Assembly: GCA_024434115.1 (NCBI GenBank)
Contig: QMIT01000006.1
Span: 1-64,000, forward strand
DNA from: Chloroflexota bacterium
Lineage (GTDB): Bacteria; Chloroflexota; Anaerolineae; Aggregatilineales; J027
DNA length: 64,000 nt
Direction: 5' to 3'
Positions 18,399-26,862 of this stretch are shown piece after piece. A program made the translations under genes and the position numbers. Below the pieces are notes generated by a model. The model was not told the DNA's origin. It was given only the letters and a program-made list of their open reading frames with translations, and ran no database searches. Numbering within the stretch: the stretch's first letter is position 1; each line of letters begins with the position of its first letter.

Positions 18399-21071
18399 AT
18401 GGCTTCAGCACTTGAAACCCTGATCAAAATATTACGGCTAGAACAAGATACTGGCTATAAAAACACGGCGGTCATCGGCGGGTTACAATCGTATATTCCC
18501 AACTGGTCACGCGATGCCCACCAACAAGCCAAAACGCCTGTTCAACATAATCTCATTGAAGAACTGGGCAAGGTCATGACCGAGTATGGCAGTTTGGAAG
18601 ACCGCGACAAACGTCAGCAGTCCATCAAATACATGATGGGGCGTATCACCGGACGAGCACCCCAAAATCCGGCCTACGCAGCGGAATGGGTCTCACCCGA
18701 TGCCCCGCCTGCCACTCAAACAGCGCCCCCGTCCTCGGCCCCACCTAGACCAGTGGCAAGCTCACCACCTGCCCCGCGACCTGCACCACCTCCCAAATCC
18801 GCGCCGCGCCCACCCGCTAAATCCAAATTTGACGATGGTGACGAAGACGACGAGGACGAGGGTTCATTTAAAGAAGATGTCATCACCTCCTCATTGGAAG
18901 TGATTGAATTTGTCGCCCCAGTCACATTAGACCGCAAATCGCAAGCCCGTGCTCCCAAGCCGCGCCGCACCCCCCGCAAATCGGTAGACCTTGACGCCGC
19001 CCGTGAGGTGATGGGTCATCTGAATGACCGTATGCAAAATTTGAAAGGGGTTGGCGATAAACGAGCCGAGCAGCTGGCGCGATTAGGGATTGCGACATTA
19101 GGCGACCTGCTGTTTTTCATGCCGCGCCGCTATGACGACTACACCCGCCTGCTGCCCCTCAGCCATCTCAAGCCCTATCAACAGACGGCGGCCATTGGCA
19201 CAATTCAGCGCATAATCGAATTAAAATCACGTGAAGGGCGCCCGTTCATCAGTGTCCTAGTCGAAGACGGGGCGGGCAAAATCAATGTCACCTTTTTCAA
19301 TCAGCCCTACCTCAAACGTATGTTAAAAATCGGGATGCAAATTGCCATGTACGGCAAAACCGATTTATTCCGGGGTGAACTCAGTATGTCCAACCCGGAA
19401 TGGGAATTGGTAGACCAGCGCAGTTTGCAGCAGGGCGGCATTATCCCCGTCTACCCATTGACACAGGGCCTCTCCTCCAAAATCGTGCGCAAGCTGATGC
19501 GCGAAGTCTTAGACACATGGGCCAATAAACTTCCCGACTACATGCCAGAAAGCGTCTTGGAACGTACCGAGATGGTTGATCTTGGCTGGGCCTTACGCCA
19601 AATCCACCTCCCGCAAAAATGGGAATTTTTGGAATATGCCCAACAGCGCCTTGCCTTCGATGAATTGATGCTGTTGCAACTCGGCATTTTGGCAAAACGA
19701 CAGGTCTGGCAATCCGTCCCCGGTATCCCACTGACCGTCACCGATGCATGGGTACAATCCTTTCTCGGTGGCCTGCCCTATCAATTGACCGGGGCACAGC
19801 GCAAAGCCATTGACGCCATCCGCCAAGATTTAACTCAAGCCATTCCAATGAACCGTTTGTTACAAGGCGATGTCGGCTCAGGCAAAACGGTCATCGCGGC
19901 GATGGCCCTCGGTGTAGCGATTGCCAACGGCAAGCAGTCCGCATTGATGGCCCCCACCAGCATTTTAGCCGAGCAGCATTATCAAGGTCTTCGTAAATTG
20001 TTCGCGGGGGTATCGGGTGGTGAGAACGTCAATATCCAATTATTGACAGGCGCTACTCCTGAACCGCAGCGCCGCGAAATCTATGAAGGGCTGGCGAATG
20101 GCAGTGTACAGGTCGTGATCGGCACTCATGCCCTGATTCAAGAGAGTGTCGAATTTAACCATCTGGCATTGGCGATTATTGACGAGCAGCATCGTTTTGG
20201 GGTAGATGAACGTGGGGCACTGCGCGGCAAGGGCACCAACCCGCATGTTTTGGTCATGACCGCCACCCCCATCCCGCGTACACTGGCCCTGACGATGTAC
20301 GCCGACCTTGATTTGACTGTGTTGGATGAGATGCCGCCGGGTCGCCAGCCGATTGAAACCAAGCTGCTGTTTGCTCCCGAGCGTGAACGGGCCTACAGCT
20401 TTATCAAGCACCAATTGGAAGAGGGCCACCAAGCCTTTATTGTCTATCCGCTGGTCGAAGCCTCCGACGACAGTGAGAGCCGTTCTGCCGTTGAAGCCTT
20501 TGATGAACTCAGCACCACCATTTTCCGGCACTATCGCTGTGGCTTGATGCACGGACGATTGAAGCCCTCCGAAAAAGATGAGGTCATGGCGGCCTTTGCA
20601 CACGGCGAAATTCAGGTCTTGATTTCGACGTCGGTTATTGAAGTCGGCATTGATGTACCCAACGCCACCGTCATTTTGATTGAGGGTGCAAATCGTTTTG
20701 GCCTTGCTCAACTCCACCAATTCCGGGGGCGGGTCGGGCGCGGAGAACATCAGTCGTTCTGCCTGCTCATTAGCGATTCAGACAATCCCGAAGCCGTTGA
20801 ACGCCTCCGCAAATTTGAAACGCTGAGTGATGGCTTTGCGCTGGCCGAACTCGATTGGCAATTGCGCGGGCCGGGAGATTTGTTGGGCACACGGCAGGCG
20901 GGTTATGGCGCTGTGCGATTTGACCAATCAATGGACGTGCAATTGGTCGAGTTGGCACAGAAAGAAAGCCGTGCCATCTATGCCGAAGACCCCTTGTTAA
21001 CCATGTCGGAACATCAATTATTGTCGCGTCGTGTCCGTCTGTTGCAAGAGCGTCGGACGGATTTAAGTTAG
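18399..21071 (+). CDS. recG: ATP-dependent DNA helicase RecG with long N-terminal extension
   Basis: RecG remodels stalled replication forks and branched DNA. The core from about residue 205 onward has the wedge/OB domain (LKGVGDKRAEQLARLGI, FFMPRRYDDYTR), the Walker A motif GDVGSGKTVIA, the DEAH-type box IIDEQHRFGV, motif III TATPIPRT, and the C-terminal QFRGRVGRG. At 890 aa it is about 200 longer than standard RecG. The extra part is a helical domain (1-80), a Pro/Ala-rich linker (about 100-145) and an acidic stretch (DDGDEDDEDEG). The linker may bind a partner. Confidence 0.95.
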   Translation: MASALETLIKILRLEQDTGYKNTAVIGGLQSYIPNWSRDAHQQAKTPVQHNLIEELGKVMTEYGSLEDRDKRQQSIKYMMGRITGRAPQNPAYAAEWVSPDAPPATQTAPPSSAPPRPVASSPPAPRPAPPPKSAPRPPAKSKFDDGDEDDEDEGSFKEDVITSSLEVIEFVAPVTLDRKSQARAPKPRRTPRKSVDLDAAREVMGHLNDRMQNLKGVGDKRAEQLARLGIATLGDLLFFMPRRYDDYTRLLPLSHLKPYQQTAAIGTIQRIIELKSREGRPFISVLVEDGAGKINVTFFNQPYLKRMLKIGMQIAMYGKTDLFRGELSMSNPEWELVDQRSLQQGGIIPVYPLTQGLSSKIVRKLMREVLDTWANKLPDYMPESVLERTEMVDLGWALRQIHLPQKWEFLEYAQQRLAFDELMLLQLGILAKRQVWQSVPGIPLTVTDAWVQSFLGGLPYQLTGAQRKAIDAIRQDLTQAIPMNRLLQGDVGSGKTVIAAMALGVAIANGKQSALMAPTSILAEQHYQGLRKLFAGVSGGENVNIQLLTGATPEPQRREIYEGLANGSVQVVIGTHALIQESVEFNHLALAIIDEQHRFGVDERGALRGKGTNPHVLVMTATPIPRTLALTMYADLDLTVLDEMPPGRQPIETKLLFAPERERAYSFIKHQLEEGHQAFIVYPLVEASDDSESRSAVEAFDELSTTIFRHYRCGLMHGRLKPSEKDEVMAAFAHGEIQVLISTSVIEVGIDVPNATVILIEGANRFGLAQLHQFRGRVGRGEHQSFCLLISDSDNPEAVERLRKFETLSDGFALAELDWQLRGPGDLLGTRQAGYGAVRFDQSMDVQLVELAQKESRAIYAEDPLLTMSEHQLLSRRVRLLQERRTDLS

Positions 21072-21126
21072 AGTTTTCATACACCTGATACGGATGGTAT
21101 CAAATTTAACTCGTAGGAGCGTTTTT

Positions 21127-21624
21127 ATGGCCGGTTTTCGCCGTGCTGTTTTTCCCGGTTCATTCAATCCGGTGCATTATGGGCATATTGATATTGCCCG
21201 TCGCGCCGCCCATGTTTTCGACGAAGTGATTGTGGCGGTGTACGAAAATCCACCCAACAAGCCAATGTTGTTTACCGTTGAGGAGCGTTTGGGCTTTCTG
21301 CACGAGGCCATGGAAGGACTTTCCAACGTAAAAGTTGCATCCTACACCGGATTGACTGTAGACTATTTAAAAGCGGCAGAGGCACACATCCTCGTTCGTG
21401 GGTTGCGCGTCTTTTCCGATTTTGAGTTTGAATTTCGCATGGCGCTGGCAAATCAGCGACTCGCGCCACATTTAGAACAGGTCAATTTCATCACGGGCGA
21501 GCAGTTTATCCATATTAGCTCCAGCACCGTGCGTGAAATTGCTTCGTTGGGTGGTGATGTCAGTTCGATGGTGCCGCACCGTGTCGCCGAAGCCCTACGG
21601 CAGCGTTATGCCGAAATAGGGTAA
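21127..21624 (+). CDS. coaD: Pantetheine-phosphate adenylyltransferase
   Basis: Penultimate step of coenzyme A synthesis: 4'-phosphopantetheine plus ATP gives dephospho-CoA. From the ATG at 21127 (AGGAG 7 bases upstream) it is 165 aa, the normal size. Nucleotidyltransferase motifs are FPGSFNPVHYGHIDIARRA and ISSSTVREIASLGGDV. A frame start at 21094 adds 11 unneeded residues. It lies 55 bases after recG. Confidence 0.96.
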   Translation: MAGFRRAVFPGSFNPVHYGHIDIARRAAHVFDEVIVAVYENPPNKPMLFTVEERLGFLHEAMEGLSNVKVASYTGLTVDYLKAAEAHILVRGLRVFSDFEFEFRMALANQRLAPHLEQVNFITGEQFIHISSSTVREIASLGGDVSSMVPHRVAEALRQRYAEIG

Positions 21625-21696
21625 TCAAAATTATTGGTGTAAACTGATGACTGAATGGCCCGGTCAACCATCTGAATCTGGCCGAGGAGGGCATTA

Positions 21697-22293
21697 ATGG
21701 ATATTCAACACTTAGTTGACCGCTTGGAAGACCTCATTGATGAAGGTCGGCATCTGCCCATGAGCAAGTTCACCGTCATTGACGAGGAACGGGCATTGGA
21801 AATTATTGACCAGATGCGGATTTCGATTCCTGAACAAATCGAAAAGGCGACCCGTGTGGTCAACCAGCGGGATCGATTGATCGCACAGGCCAACGAAGAA
21901 GCCACCCGGATGCTGGATTTGGCCCGCCAAAAATCAGACGAGTTGGTTCATCGGGATGCCATTGTCCAGACGGCCCAACATCGTGCCGAAAATATTCTGA
22001 ATCAGGCCCGCCAAGAAGCCGCTGCCATTCGGGATGAAGCCGATTCCTATGTCATGGACGTGCTGAAAGAATTGGAAAGCCATCTGCTCCGTACTCTGAC
22101 CATTGTACGGAATGGCGTGACTAAGATTGCCCAAGATCGGGATATTCGTGCTCAGGCCGCTGCCCAAGCTCAGGTGATGCAAGCCGCGCCGCCCCCACCG
22201 ACTGCTGTCCCGGTTCAGCCGCCTGTCCCCTCTGCGCCCAAAGCGCTCAAGGTGGAAAAGGAAGAACTGGTGGACGCGGGAAGTTCGGATTAA
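21697..22293 (+). CDS. SepIVA/DivIVA-like coiled-coil protein
   Basis: A 198-aa soluble protein: helical N-terminus (DIQHLVDRLEDLIDEG), a coiled coil over about residues 40-140 rich in Ala, Glu, Gln and Arg, then a Pro/Val/Ala tail. This resembles the actinobacterial SepIVA group, DivIVA-type proteins involved in septation and cell-envelope growth, whose gene sits near rpmF. Here it lies between coaD and rpmF. Weak similarity to ATP-synthase b subunits is expected for any such coiled coil. A role in cell division is inferred from shape and context. Confidence 0.6.
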   Translation: MDIQHLVDRLEDLIDEGRHLPMSKFTVIDEERALEIIDQMRISIPEQIEKATRVVNQRDRLIAQANEEATRMLDLARQKSDELVHRDAIVQTAQHRAENILNQARQEAAAIRDEADSYVMDVLKELESHLLRTLTIVRNGVTKIAQDRDIRAQAAAQAQVMQAAPPPPTAVPVQPPVPSAPKALKVEKEELVDAGSSD

Positions 22294-22400
22294 AGCGCCG
22301 ATTACCCTTGTTTTCGGCGGTGGTTAATGCTATCATGCCGTCCGCTGTTGAATAGCGTAATCGTTAGCTTTTTGGAATTGAAACAGAGGCGGAATATCTC

Positions 22401-22589
22401 ATGGGTCCTCTACCCAAACGTAAACTGTCCCGTCGCAAGCGCGGCAATCGTCGTTCGCACGATGCCTTGACGCTGGCGCATTTGGTACGCTGCGATAATT
22501 GTGGCGAATACAAGGTGTCCCATCGTGTCTGCCCAAACTGCGGCACGTACAAAGGCCGTGAAGTCATTGTGATTGAGGAAGAATCTTAG
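22401..22589 (+). CDS. rpmF: 50S ribosomal protein L32
   Basis: A 62-aa basic protein: MGPLPKRKLSRRKRGNRRSH, then two Cys pairs (CDNCGEYK and CPNCGTYKGREV), the zinc-binding form of bL32. The DUF177/YceD gene that often precedes rpmF is absent here. It is followed by a hairpin terminator. Confidence 0.96.
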   Translation: MGPLPKRKLSRRKRGNRRSHDALTLAHLVRCDNCGEYKVSHRVCPNCGTYKGREVIVIEEES

Positions 22590-22642
22590 TCCTCCTATCG
22601 TTAGGCCAATGCAGTTTTCGACACCCAATACCCAACAGGCAT

Positions 22643-22675
22643 AGCCGTTTCCCTCTCAATGCGCGAACGGCTTTT
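22643..22675 (+). terminator. Terminator after rpmF
   Basis: AGCCGTT (22643-22649) pairs with AACGGCT (22666-22672), loop 16 bases, then TTTT. It falls between rpmF and the next gene, 54 bases past the stop. Confidence 0.6.
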
Positions 22676-22701
22676 CTGTGTTTATAATGCCCGGAGGTTG
22701 G

Positions 22702-23160
22702 ATGAACCCCGAAGTCACTTTCCGCGAACTTCAACGTAGTGATGCCCGCCAACTGCATAAGGCGTGTTGGGCCGACCAAAATCGGGCCTACGTAGAAATG
22801 ATGTTCCGGCGTGCCTTCACCCTCCAAAATCGCAACCGAGGCGGGGCACGGGTGGCGGTAGTTAATAATCAAGCCTGTGCATTTGGTTTGGTCACGATCT
22901 GGTCACAGGTCGCTGAAATCAGTGATTTGGTGGTCAGCGGCGAATTGCGCGGTCTCGGTATCGGCACGGCCCTCTTAGATGCACTTATCTGCCTCGCCCA
23001 ACAATTAGGTAGCAAAACCGTCGAAATCGGCGCACGGGTGAACAACACTCGCGCCATCGCCCTCTATGAACGGGTTGGTTTTGTCCCCAACCGCACCATC
23101 AATCTGCGCTTCTCCACTGGCGTCGAAGATATTGTCTATCTCCGTAAATCCATTGAATAA
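22702..23160 (+). CDS. GNAT-family N-acetyltransferase
   Basis: A 152-aa acetyltransferase from the ATG at 22702, which has GGAGG five bases upstream (the frame opens at 22678). The acetyl-CoA-binding motif A is RGLGIGTALLDALI, and NTRAIALYERVGFVPNRT is the usual motif B. The substrate is unknown. It has its own position after the rpmF terminator and a gap of 94 bases to the next gene. Confidence 0.85.
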   Translation: MNPEVTFRELQRSDARQLHKACWADQNRAYVEMMFRRAFTLQNRNRGGARVAVVNNQACAFGLVTIWSQVAEISDLVVSGELRGLGIGTALLDALICLAQQLGSKTVEIGARVNNTRAIALYERVGFVPNRTINLRFSTGVEDIVYLRKSIE

Positions 23161-23254
23161 AACTCGAACCTTATATGGATAGGGAGTTGAAAACCATCCC
23201 TGCTCCCATTGGGTAATTTTGTGTAGCGTACCAATTCAAAAAAAGGGAGCCACC

Positions 23255-23626
23255 ATGCCAAGACCACCACGCAAATTTGGGTATCTGCTTGAAACATGGG
23301 AGAAGATCAAACAAGAGGCGTTTGAAATTCTTGTAGATCATGCCCGTCAACGCAAAACCATCACCTATGGCGAATTGGCTGGCTTAATCCAAACCGCCGA
23401 AATCAACCCCTATAGCTATGCCATGTCGGGTTTGTTGCGCGACATCAGCCTTGATGATGAAAAAGCCGGACGGGGCTATCTGGCTACATTGGTCGTGCGA
23501 AAATCCGATGGTCGTCCGGGGCCGGGCTATTTTAAGGGCGTAGTCAGCATCGCCGAGGAAGATTACGAATCCTATTGGCAGGCCGAATTTGAACGCACCT
23601 GTGCAAGTTGGGCGGAGAAAAAATAG
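23255..23626 (+). CDS. Conserved hypothetical protein (ITYGELA / GRGYLATLVV family)
   Basis: A 123-aa soluble protein from the ATG at 23255 (GGGAG upstream). It has a helix-turn-helix-like middle (ITYGELAGLIQ, AMSGLLRDIS) followed by a strand GRGYLATLVVRKSDGRPGPGYF. I recall this block in many bacterial proteins of unknown function but cannot give a tested role. The helix-turn-helix look and the small basic N-terminus (MPRPPRK) could suit nucleic-acid binding. It is monocistronic. Confidence 0.7.
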   Translation: MPRPPRKFGYLLETWEKIKQEAFEILVDHARQRKTITYGELAGLIQTAEINPYSYAMSGLLRDISLDDEKAGRGYLATLVVRKSDGRPGPGYFKGVVSIAEEDYESYWQAEFERTCASWAEKK

Positions 23627-23671
23627 TCTGTGTGATGATGATTCAACTCTCTTTTGGCTGTATGCTAATAG

Positions 23672-23706
23672 AAAATGGCCTTCACCTTGACTGACCATTT
23701 TGCGCT
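23672..23706 (+). terminator. Weak terminator-like hairpin
   Basis: AAAATGG (23672-23678) pairs with CCATTTT (23695-23701) with a 16-base loop and an A/T-rich stem that itself supplies the U-run. It lies 46 bases after the preceding stop codon. Confidence 0.35.
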
Positions 23707-23714
23707 AGATTGAG

Positions 23715-23735
23715 CACGGCGGCTTCAGCCCCGTG
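23715..23735. repeat. REP-like hairpin upstream of small membrane protein
   Basis: CACGG-c-GGC, loop TTCA, GCC-CCGTG forms an eight-pair stem with one bulge. The core (GGCTTCAGCC) resembles REP-type extragenic palindromes. Only one copy is visible in this window, so calling it a repeat is a guess. Confidence 0.35.
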
Positions 23736-23755
23736 TGCTAATAAGGGGTAGGGCA

Positions 23756-23995
23756 ATGGATGACCGACGGCGAGAAACCATACAAGCGATGATCGGCGCT
23801 TTTCTAGTTGCGAGTCTGGGATCAATTACGCTCTATAGCATCGCAAACAGGGGATGGTTAGGCAAATGGGGCAAATACTGGGCCACATATGTCAATCGGA
23901 AACACTTCATACTTCTTGCAAGTATTTTCGGCCCTGTTTATGCTTGGGCCATATATAAAGGGGCAGAACTTGCCGAGCGCTCAAAATCCAAGTAA
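23756..23995 (+). CDS. Small two-helix membrane protein, unknown
   Basis: A 79-aa protein from the ATG at 23756 (AGGGG and GGG upstream). It has a charged N-terminus (MDDRRRETIQ), a membrane helix at about residues 10-30, a basic loop (GKWGKYWATYVNRKH), a second helix at about 49-66 and a charged tail. I recognise no family. Convergent with the udg operon, about 170 bases away. Confidence 0.5.
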   Translation: MDDRRRETIQAMIGAFLVASLGSITLYSIANRGWLGKWGKYWATYVNRKHFILLASIFGPVYAWAIYKGAELAERSKSK

Positions 23996-24072
23996 AGGCG
24001 CTTTCTGTACCACATTTTCCCATCTCTAACGGTCATTGCCGCTCTATTTAATATGGTGTATATCCATAAATC

Positions 24073-24088
24073 CGTAACCGTGGTTACG
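24073..24088. repeat. 16-bp near-perfect palindrome in convergent gap
   Basis: CGTAACC and GGTTACG flank GT (24073-24088), a dyad with only a two-base centre, which suits a protein-binding site better than an RNA hairpin. It lies in the 170-base gap between two convergent genes, with a further 5-bp inverted repeat ATTCT/AGAAT nearby. No gene is seen in the gap. Confidence 0.4.
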
Positions 24089-24165
24089 AATTCAAACCCG
24101 GCTTATATAACTCTCAGTAATAGAACGTATATTCTACTAGAGAATCGTCATCGCCGGGTCGAAAT

Positions 24166-24825
24166 TTAGAACAGTGATAACTGTTGGGGTTTCTCCGGTG
24201 GGGGTGGCGGCGGTGGGGCATCGTCATCTTTGGCTGGATCGTCTGCCCGCAATTCCTCTAACAGCTTTTTCATCCGCTTAAAATCTTCTTCCATCGGTTC
24301 GCGCAAAGCCGGATTTCGCAGCACTGCTGCCGGATGAAACAGCGGGTAATAAAGCCGTCCCTCCTCTTTTTTCGGCACGCCATGAATCTTGGAAATCTTG
24401 CCATCGGGGAAAAATTTCGCCATGCTGTAGCGCCCCAATGTCGCAATAATTCTGGGCTGAATAAGGGCGATCTGCTGATCCAGATACGGCTCACATGTCT
24501 CAATTTCTAGCCGCTCAGGGTCACGATTTTGCGGCGGACGGCACCGCACAATGTTGGTGATAAACACATCCTTACGGGTCAGGCCAATCAAATCCAACAA
24601 TTGCTCCAGATATTTGCCGGACGCCCCCACAAACGGCAGCCCCTGTTGATCTTCATGGAAGCCGGGAGCCTCCCCCACAAACATGATCTCCGCGTTCGCT
24701 GGCCCATCACCGGGGACAGCTTTAGTACGGCTTTTGGACAGTGGACACTTAGGGCAAACCCGTACCTCACTGGCAACTTTTTCCATTGCCGTCTGGCGCT
24801 CTTTTAAACTCAATCCCTCAGCCAT
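24166..24825 (-). CDS. Type-4 (family 4) uracil-DNA glycosylase
   Basis: Removes uracil from DNA to start base-excision repair. The 219-aa protein has the Fe-S cluster cysteines (CPKC at 23-26, then VRCRPP and ETCEPYL), motif A GEAPGFHEDQQGLPFVGASGKYL and motif B LFHPAAVLRN. AAGGAG lies 7 bases before the ATG. The C-terminal end is a Pro-rich tail (PPPPPPEKPQQ) beyond the enzyme domain. It is the last gene of the tsaE-tsaB-rimI-udg operon, 3 bases after rimI. Confidence 0.94.
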   Translation of the reverse strand: MAEGLSLKERQTAMEKVASEVRVCPKCPLSKSRTKAVPGDGPANAEIMFVGEAPGFHEDQQGLPFVGASGKYLEQLLDLIGLTRKDVFITNIVRCRPPQNRDPERLEIETCEPYLDQQIALIQPRIIATLGRYSMAKFFPDGKISKIHGVPKKEEGRLYYPLFHPAAVLRNPALREPMEEDFKRMKKLLEELRADDPAKDDDAPPPPPPPEKPQQLSLF

Positions 24826-24828
24826 GTG

Positions 24829-25458
24829 TCACTCCTTTGAACCATCGCTTATCACCTGCTCAAAGTGCAGGCCAGTAAATTCATCGGTAAATGGGAGTCG
24901 TGCCGCCAACAATGCTGCCCGCGCACGCAGTCGGATGAGATAGTTTTCATCCAATGGGCGGGCCACCATATACAGGGCATCCTCTTGGTTGTCATGATAA
25001 TAACGCGGATAGAAACCAATTGCGGCAAATTCGTATTTTCGATAGAGCATTTGAGCCGGGGTGTTGCTAATCCGCACTTCCAACACCACATGATCCGCTC
25101 CCCGCGCAATCCCTCGCCCAATCATGCCAATCAGCATCAATTCGCCTAAACCCTGCCGACGAAAATTCGGATGCGAGGCAATTGTGCTGATATGCGCTTC
25201 CCGTCCATGAATCCACATCCCCGCATAGGCGGCAACCCTATCATCTATTTTGGGATGCAGCAGACGGCGAATAATGCCAAAGTTAGTATTATCCTCCTCC
25301 ACTGGCTGAGATTTTAGCACGACTCCCAGATCGGCGTTGGAGTTCTCATTAAGCTCATGCAGGAAGGTCACTCTTGACCAAGACACCGGGAACGACTGCT
25401 GGTCAATCTCCAAGACCTGATCTAAATCAGCAGGCGTCATCGCTCGTATCAGCGTCAT
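24829..25458 (-). CDS. rimI: RimI-like ribosomal-protein-alanine N-acetyltransferase
   Basis: A 209-aa GNAT enzyme from the ATG at 25458 (AGGAGGTG 8 bases upstream, ATGA overlap with tsaB). The acetyl-CoA site is RRQGLGELMLIGMI, with LEVRISNTPAQMLYRKYEFAAIGFYPRYY, close to the RimI signature LEVRxSNxxAxxLYxxxGF. About 60 residues longer than E. coli RimI, with a loop near residues 50-65 and a C-terminal extension after MVARPLDENYL. The tsaB-rimI pairing is widespread and supports the call. Confidence 0.88.
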   Translation of the reverse strand: MTLIRAMTPADLDQVLEIDQQSFPVSWSRVTFLHELNENSNADLGVVLKSQPVEEDNTNFGIIRRLLHPKIDDRVAAYAGMWIHGREAHISTIASHPNFRRQGLGELMLIGMIGRGIARGADHVVLEVRISNTPAQMLYRKYEFAAIGFYPRYYHDNQEDALYMVARPLDENYLIRLRARAALLAARLPFTDEFTGLHFEQVISDGSKE

Positions 25459-26126
25459 GTGGCTGCACCTCCTGCGGTCTGCAAATAAATCGGCCTGATT
25501 TCGGCGGCAGGAATTAAATGTCCGGTCTGAAGTTGTGCCCACGCAATTTGAGCCAAAAATCCCGCCCGTCGTAAGCGATAGGATGGCGGCAGCAGTTCAA
25601 TGGATTTACCACTCGCCTTGAGTAGCGCCTCGCCAGCCGGGTCTATTTCCCCATTGATTAAGGTAGCGTCGGTGCCGATGTGAGTGATCATTTCCTCCCA
25701 TGCCGCGTTATGCAGATCACCCATCAAGCGCCATTCACCCGCCTGCCAATGATAGTGCCCGTAATTGATGCGCCCCCGTCCGGCCTGCACGATACTGACC
25801 AGTGGGCCAGCAAAATAGGGCGTGCCTGCCGCGACAATATCCAGTGTCATGACTGGGATAAGTGGGATATTGAGAGCCATTGCCAAGCCTTTTGCCACCC
25901 CGATACCAATGCGTAATCCGGTAAATGACCCCGGCCCCTGTGCCACCCCCACCGCATTCAATTGGCCCGGTTGTACCCCAGCCCGATTCAGCAGATGATG
26001 GACGGCAGGCGGCAGTTCAACGCTGTGCTGATTGGCCGTATGCCATGTTTGTTCGGCCAATAGTTGCTGCCCATCCGTTAGGGCAATGCTCAATGCGCGT
26101 GAAGCCGTGTCTATTGCCAGCAGCAT
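25455..26126 (-). CDS. tsaB: tRNA threonylcarbamoyladenosine synthesis protein TsaB
   Basis: Part of the complex that makes t6A37 in ANN-reading tRNAs; TsaB scaffolds TsaD. The 223-aa protein starts MLLAIDTASRALSIAL (ASKHA fold) and has GVAQGPGSFTGLRIGIGVAKGLA. The start has AGGAAAG just upstream, and tsaE ends 5 bases before. The catalytic TsaD is not in this window. Confidence 0.95.
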   Translation of the reverse strand: MLLAIDTASRALSIALTDGQQLLAEQTWHTANQHSVELPPAVHHLLNRAGVQPGQLNAVGVAQGPGSFTGLRIGIGVAKGLAMALNIPLIPVMTLDIVAAGTPYFAGPLVSIVQAGRGRINYGHYHWQAGEWRLMGDLHNAAWEEMITHIGTDATLINGEIDPAGEALLKASGKSIELLPPSYRLRRAGFLAQIAWAQLQTGHLIPAAEIRPIYLQTAGGAAT

Positions 26127-26131
26127 CTTTC

Positions 26132-26626
26132 CTACTTTCCGCTTGCCTCAAACGCTGCCAATAATTGTCCAACCCGTTCCCCTCGTGCCCAAAAACGCAG
26201 GGTACGCTGATTCTCGTCCAATTCGGAATCGGCCTCAATTTCAATCCACAGATGCTCGCTGGGCAGCATCTCGCCCAAGCGTTCCGGCCACTCAATCAAA
26301 ATCGGGCCATCACCCTCCCAGATGTCGCCAAAACCGACTGATTCAAGGGCATCGGGGGTCTCCAAGCGATAGGCGTCCACATGATAAAGCGTTTGGGAAT
26401 CGGCTGACCGATGATGCTCGTGTACCAGCGTATAGGTCGGGCTGGTGAGGCGGCTGGTACTGCCCCATCCTTGACCCACTCCGGCTGCAAAAGTTGTTTT
26501 GCCTGCCCCTAAACTGCCAACCAAACATACCACGTCGCGTGGCTGCAACAATTGACCCAACTGCTGACCAAGTTGGCGGGTGGAATGGGCATTTGGGCTA
26601 AAAATTTGAAGTGCTGGCTGCGTCAT
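26132..26626 (-). CDS. tsaE: tRNA threonylcarbamoyladenosine synthesis ATPase TsaE
   Basis: A 164-aa P-loop ATPase: Walker A GSLGAGKTTFAAGVG, then SPTYTLVHEH, HVDAYRL and ILIEWPERL, all TsaE features. It heads the minus-strand tsaE-tsaB-rimI-udg operon, divergent from the opp cluster. Confidence 0.94.
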   Translation of the reverse strand: MTQPALQIFSPNAHSTRQLGQQLGQLLQPRDVVCLVGSLGAGKTTFAAGVGQGWGSTSRLTSPTYTLVHEHHRSADSQTLYHVDAYRLETPDALESVGFGDIWEGDGPILIEWPERLGEMLPSEHLWIEIEADSELDENQRTLRFWARGERVGQLLAAFEASGK

Positions 26627-26832
26627 TCGATTGAATTTTTACTTTCGTCTGGATAGTTTGTACGAGTTTAATTACAATTGCACCCTCAGGGATAGATTAT
26701 AGCGATTCCCCCCTTACCTCACAGGAATTGCAAGTTTCACCCAGAATCACAATCGGGTCGAACTTTGCTAGAAGTGAGCGAGTAATTCTTGTGAATTTAG
26801 ATGCAAACTAAATTTGCAGTAGCTAGGGAATT

Positions 26833-26844
26833 GTTGCAAGCAAC
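26833..26844. promoter_or_regulatory. Dyad overlapping the opp -35 box (possible operator)
   Basis: GTTGC-AA-GCAAC is a perfect 12-base palindrome covering the -35 hexamer. That position suits a repressor that blocks polymerase. No regulator gene is adjacent. Confidence 0.4.
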
Positions 26845-26862
26845 TGCGACATCGCGTAAAAT
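26834..26862 (+). promoter_or_regulatory. Candidate promoter of the opp cluster
   Basis: TTGCAA (26834-26839), a 17-base spacer and TAAAAT (26857-26862). Spacing is ideal for sigma-70. It lies about 70 bases before the oppD start. Confidence 0.5.

Noticed and set aside
20040..20750. 236-codon minus-strand frame within recG
   Set aside because: It lies wholly opposite the helicase motor motifs of recG and shows no recognisable domain.
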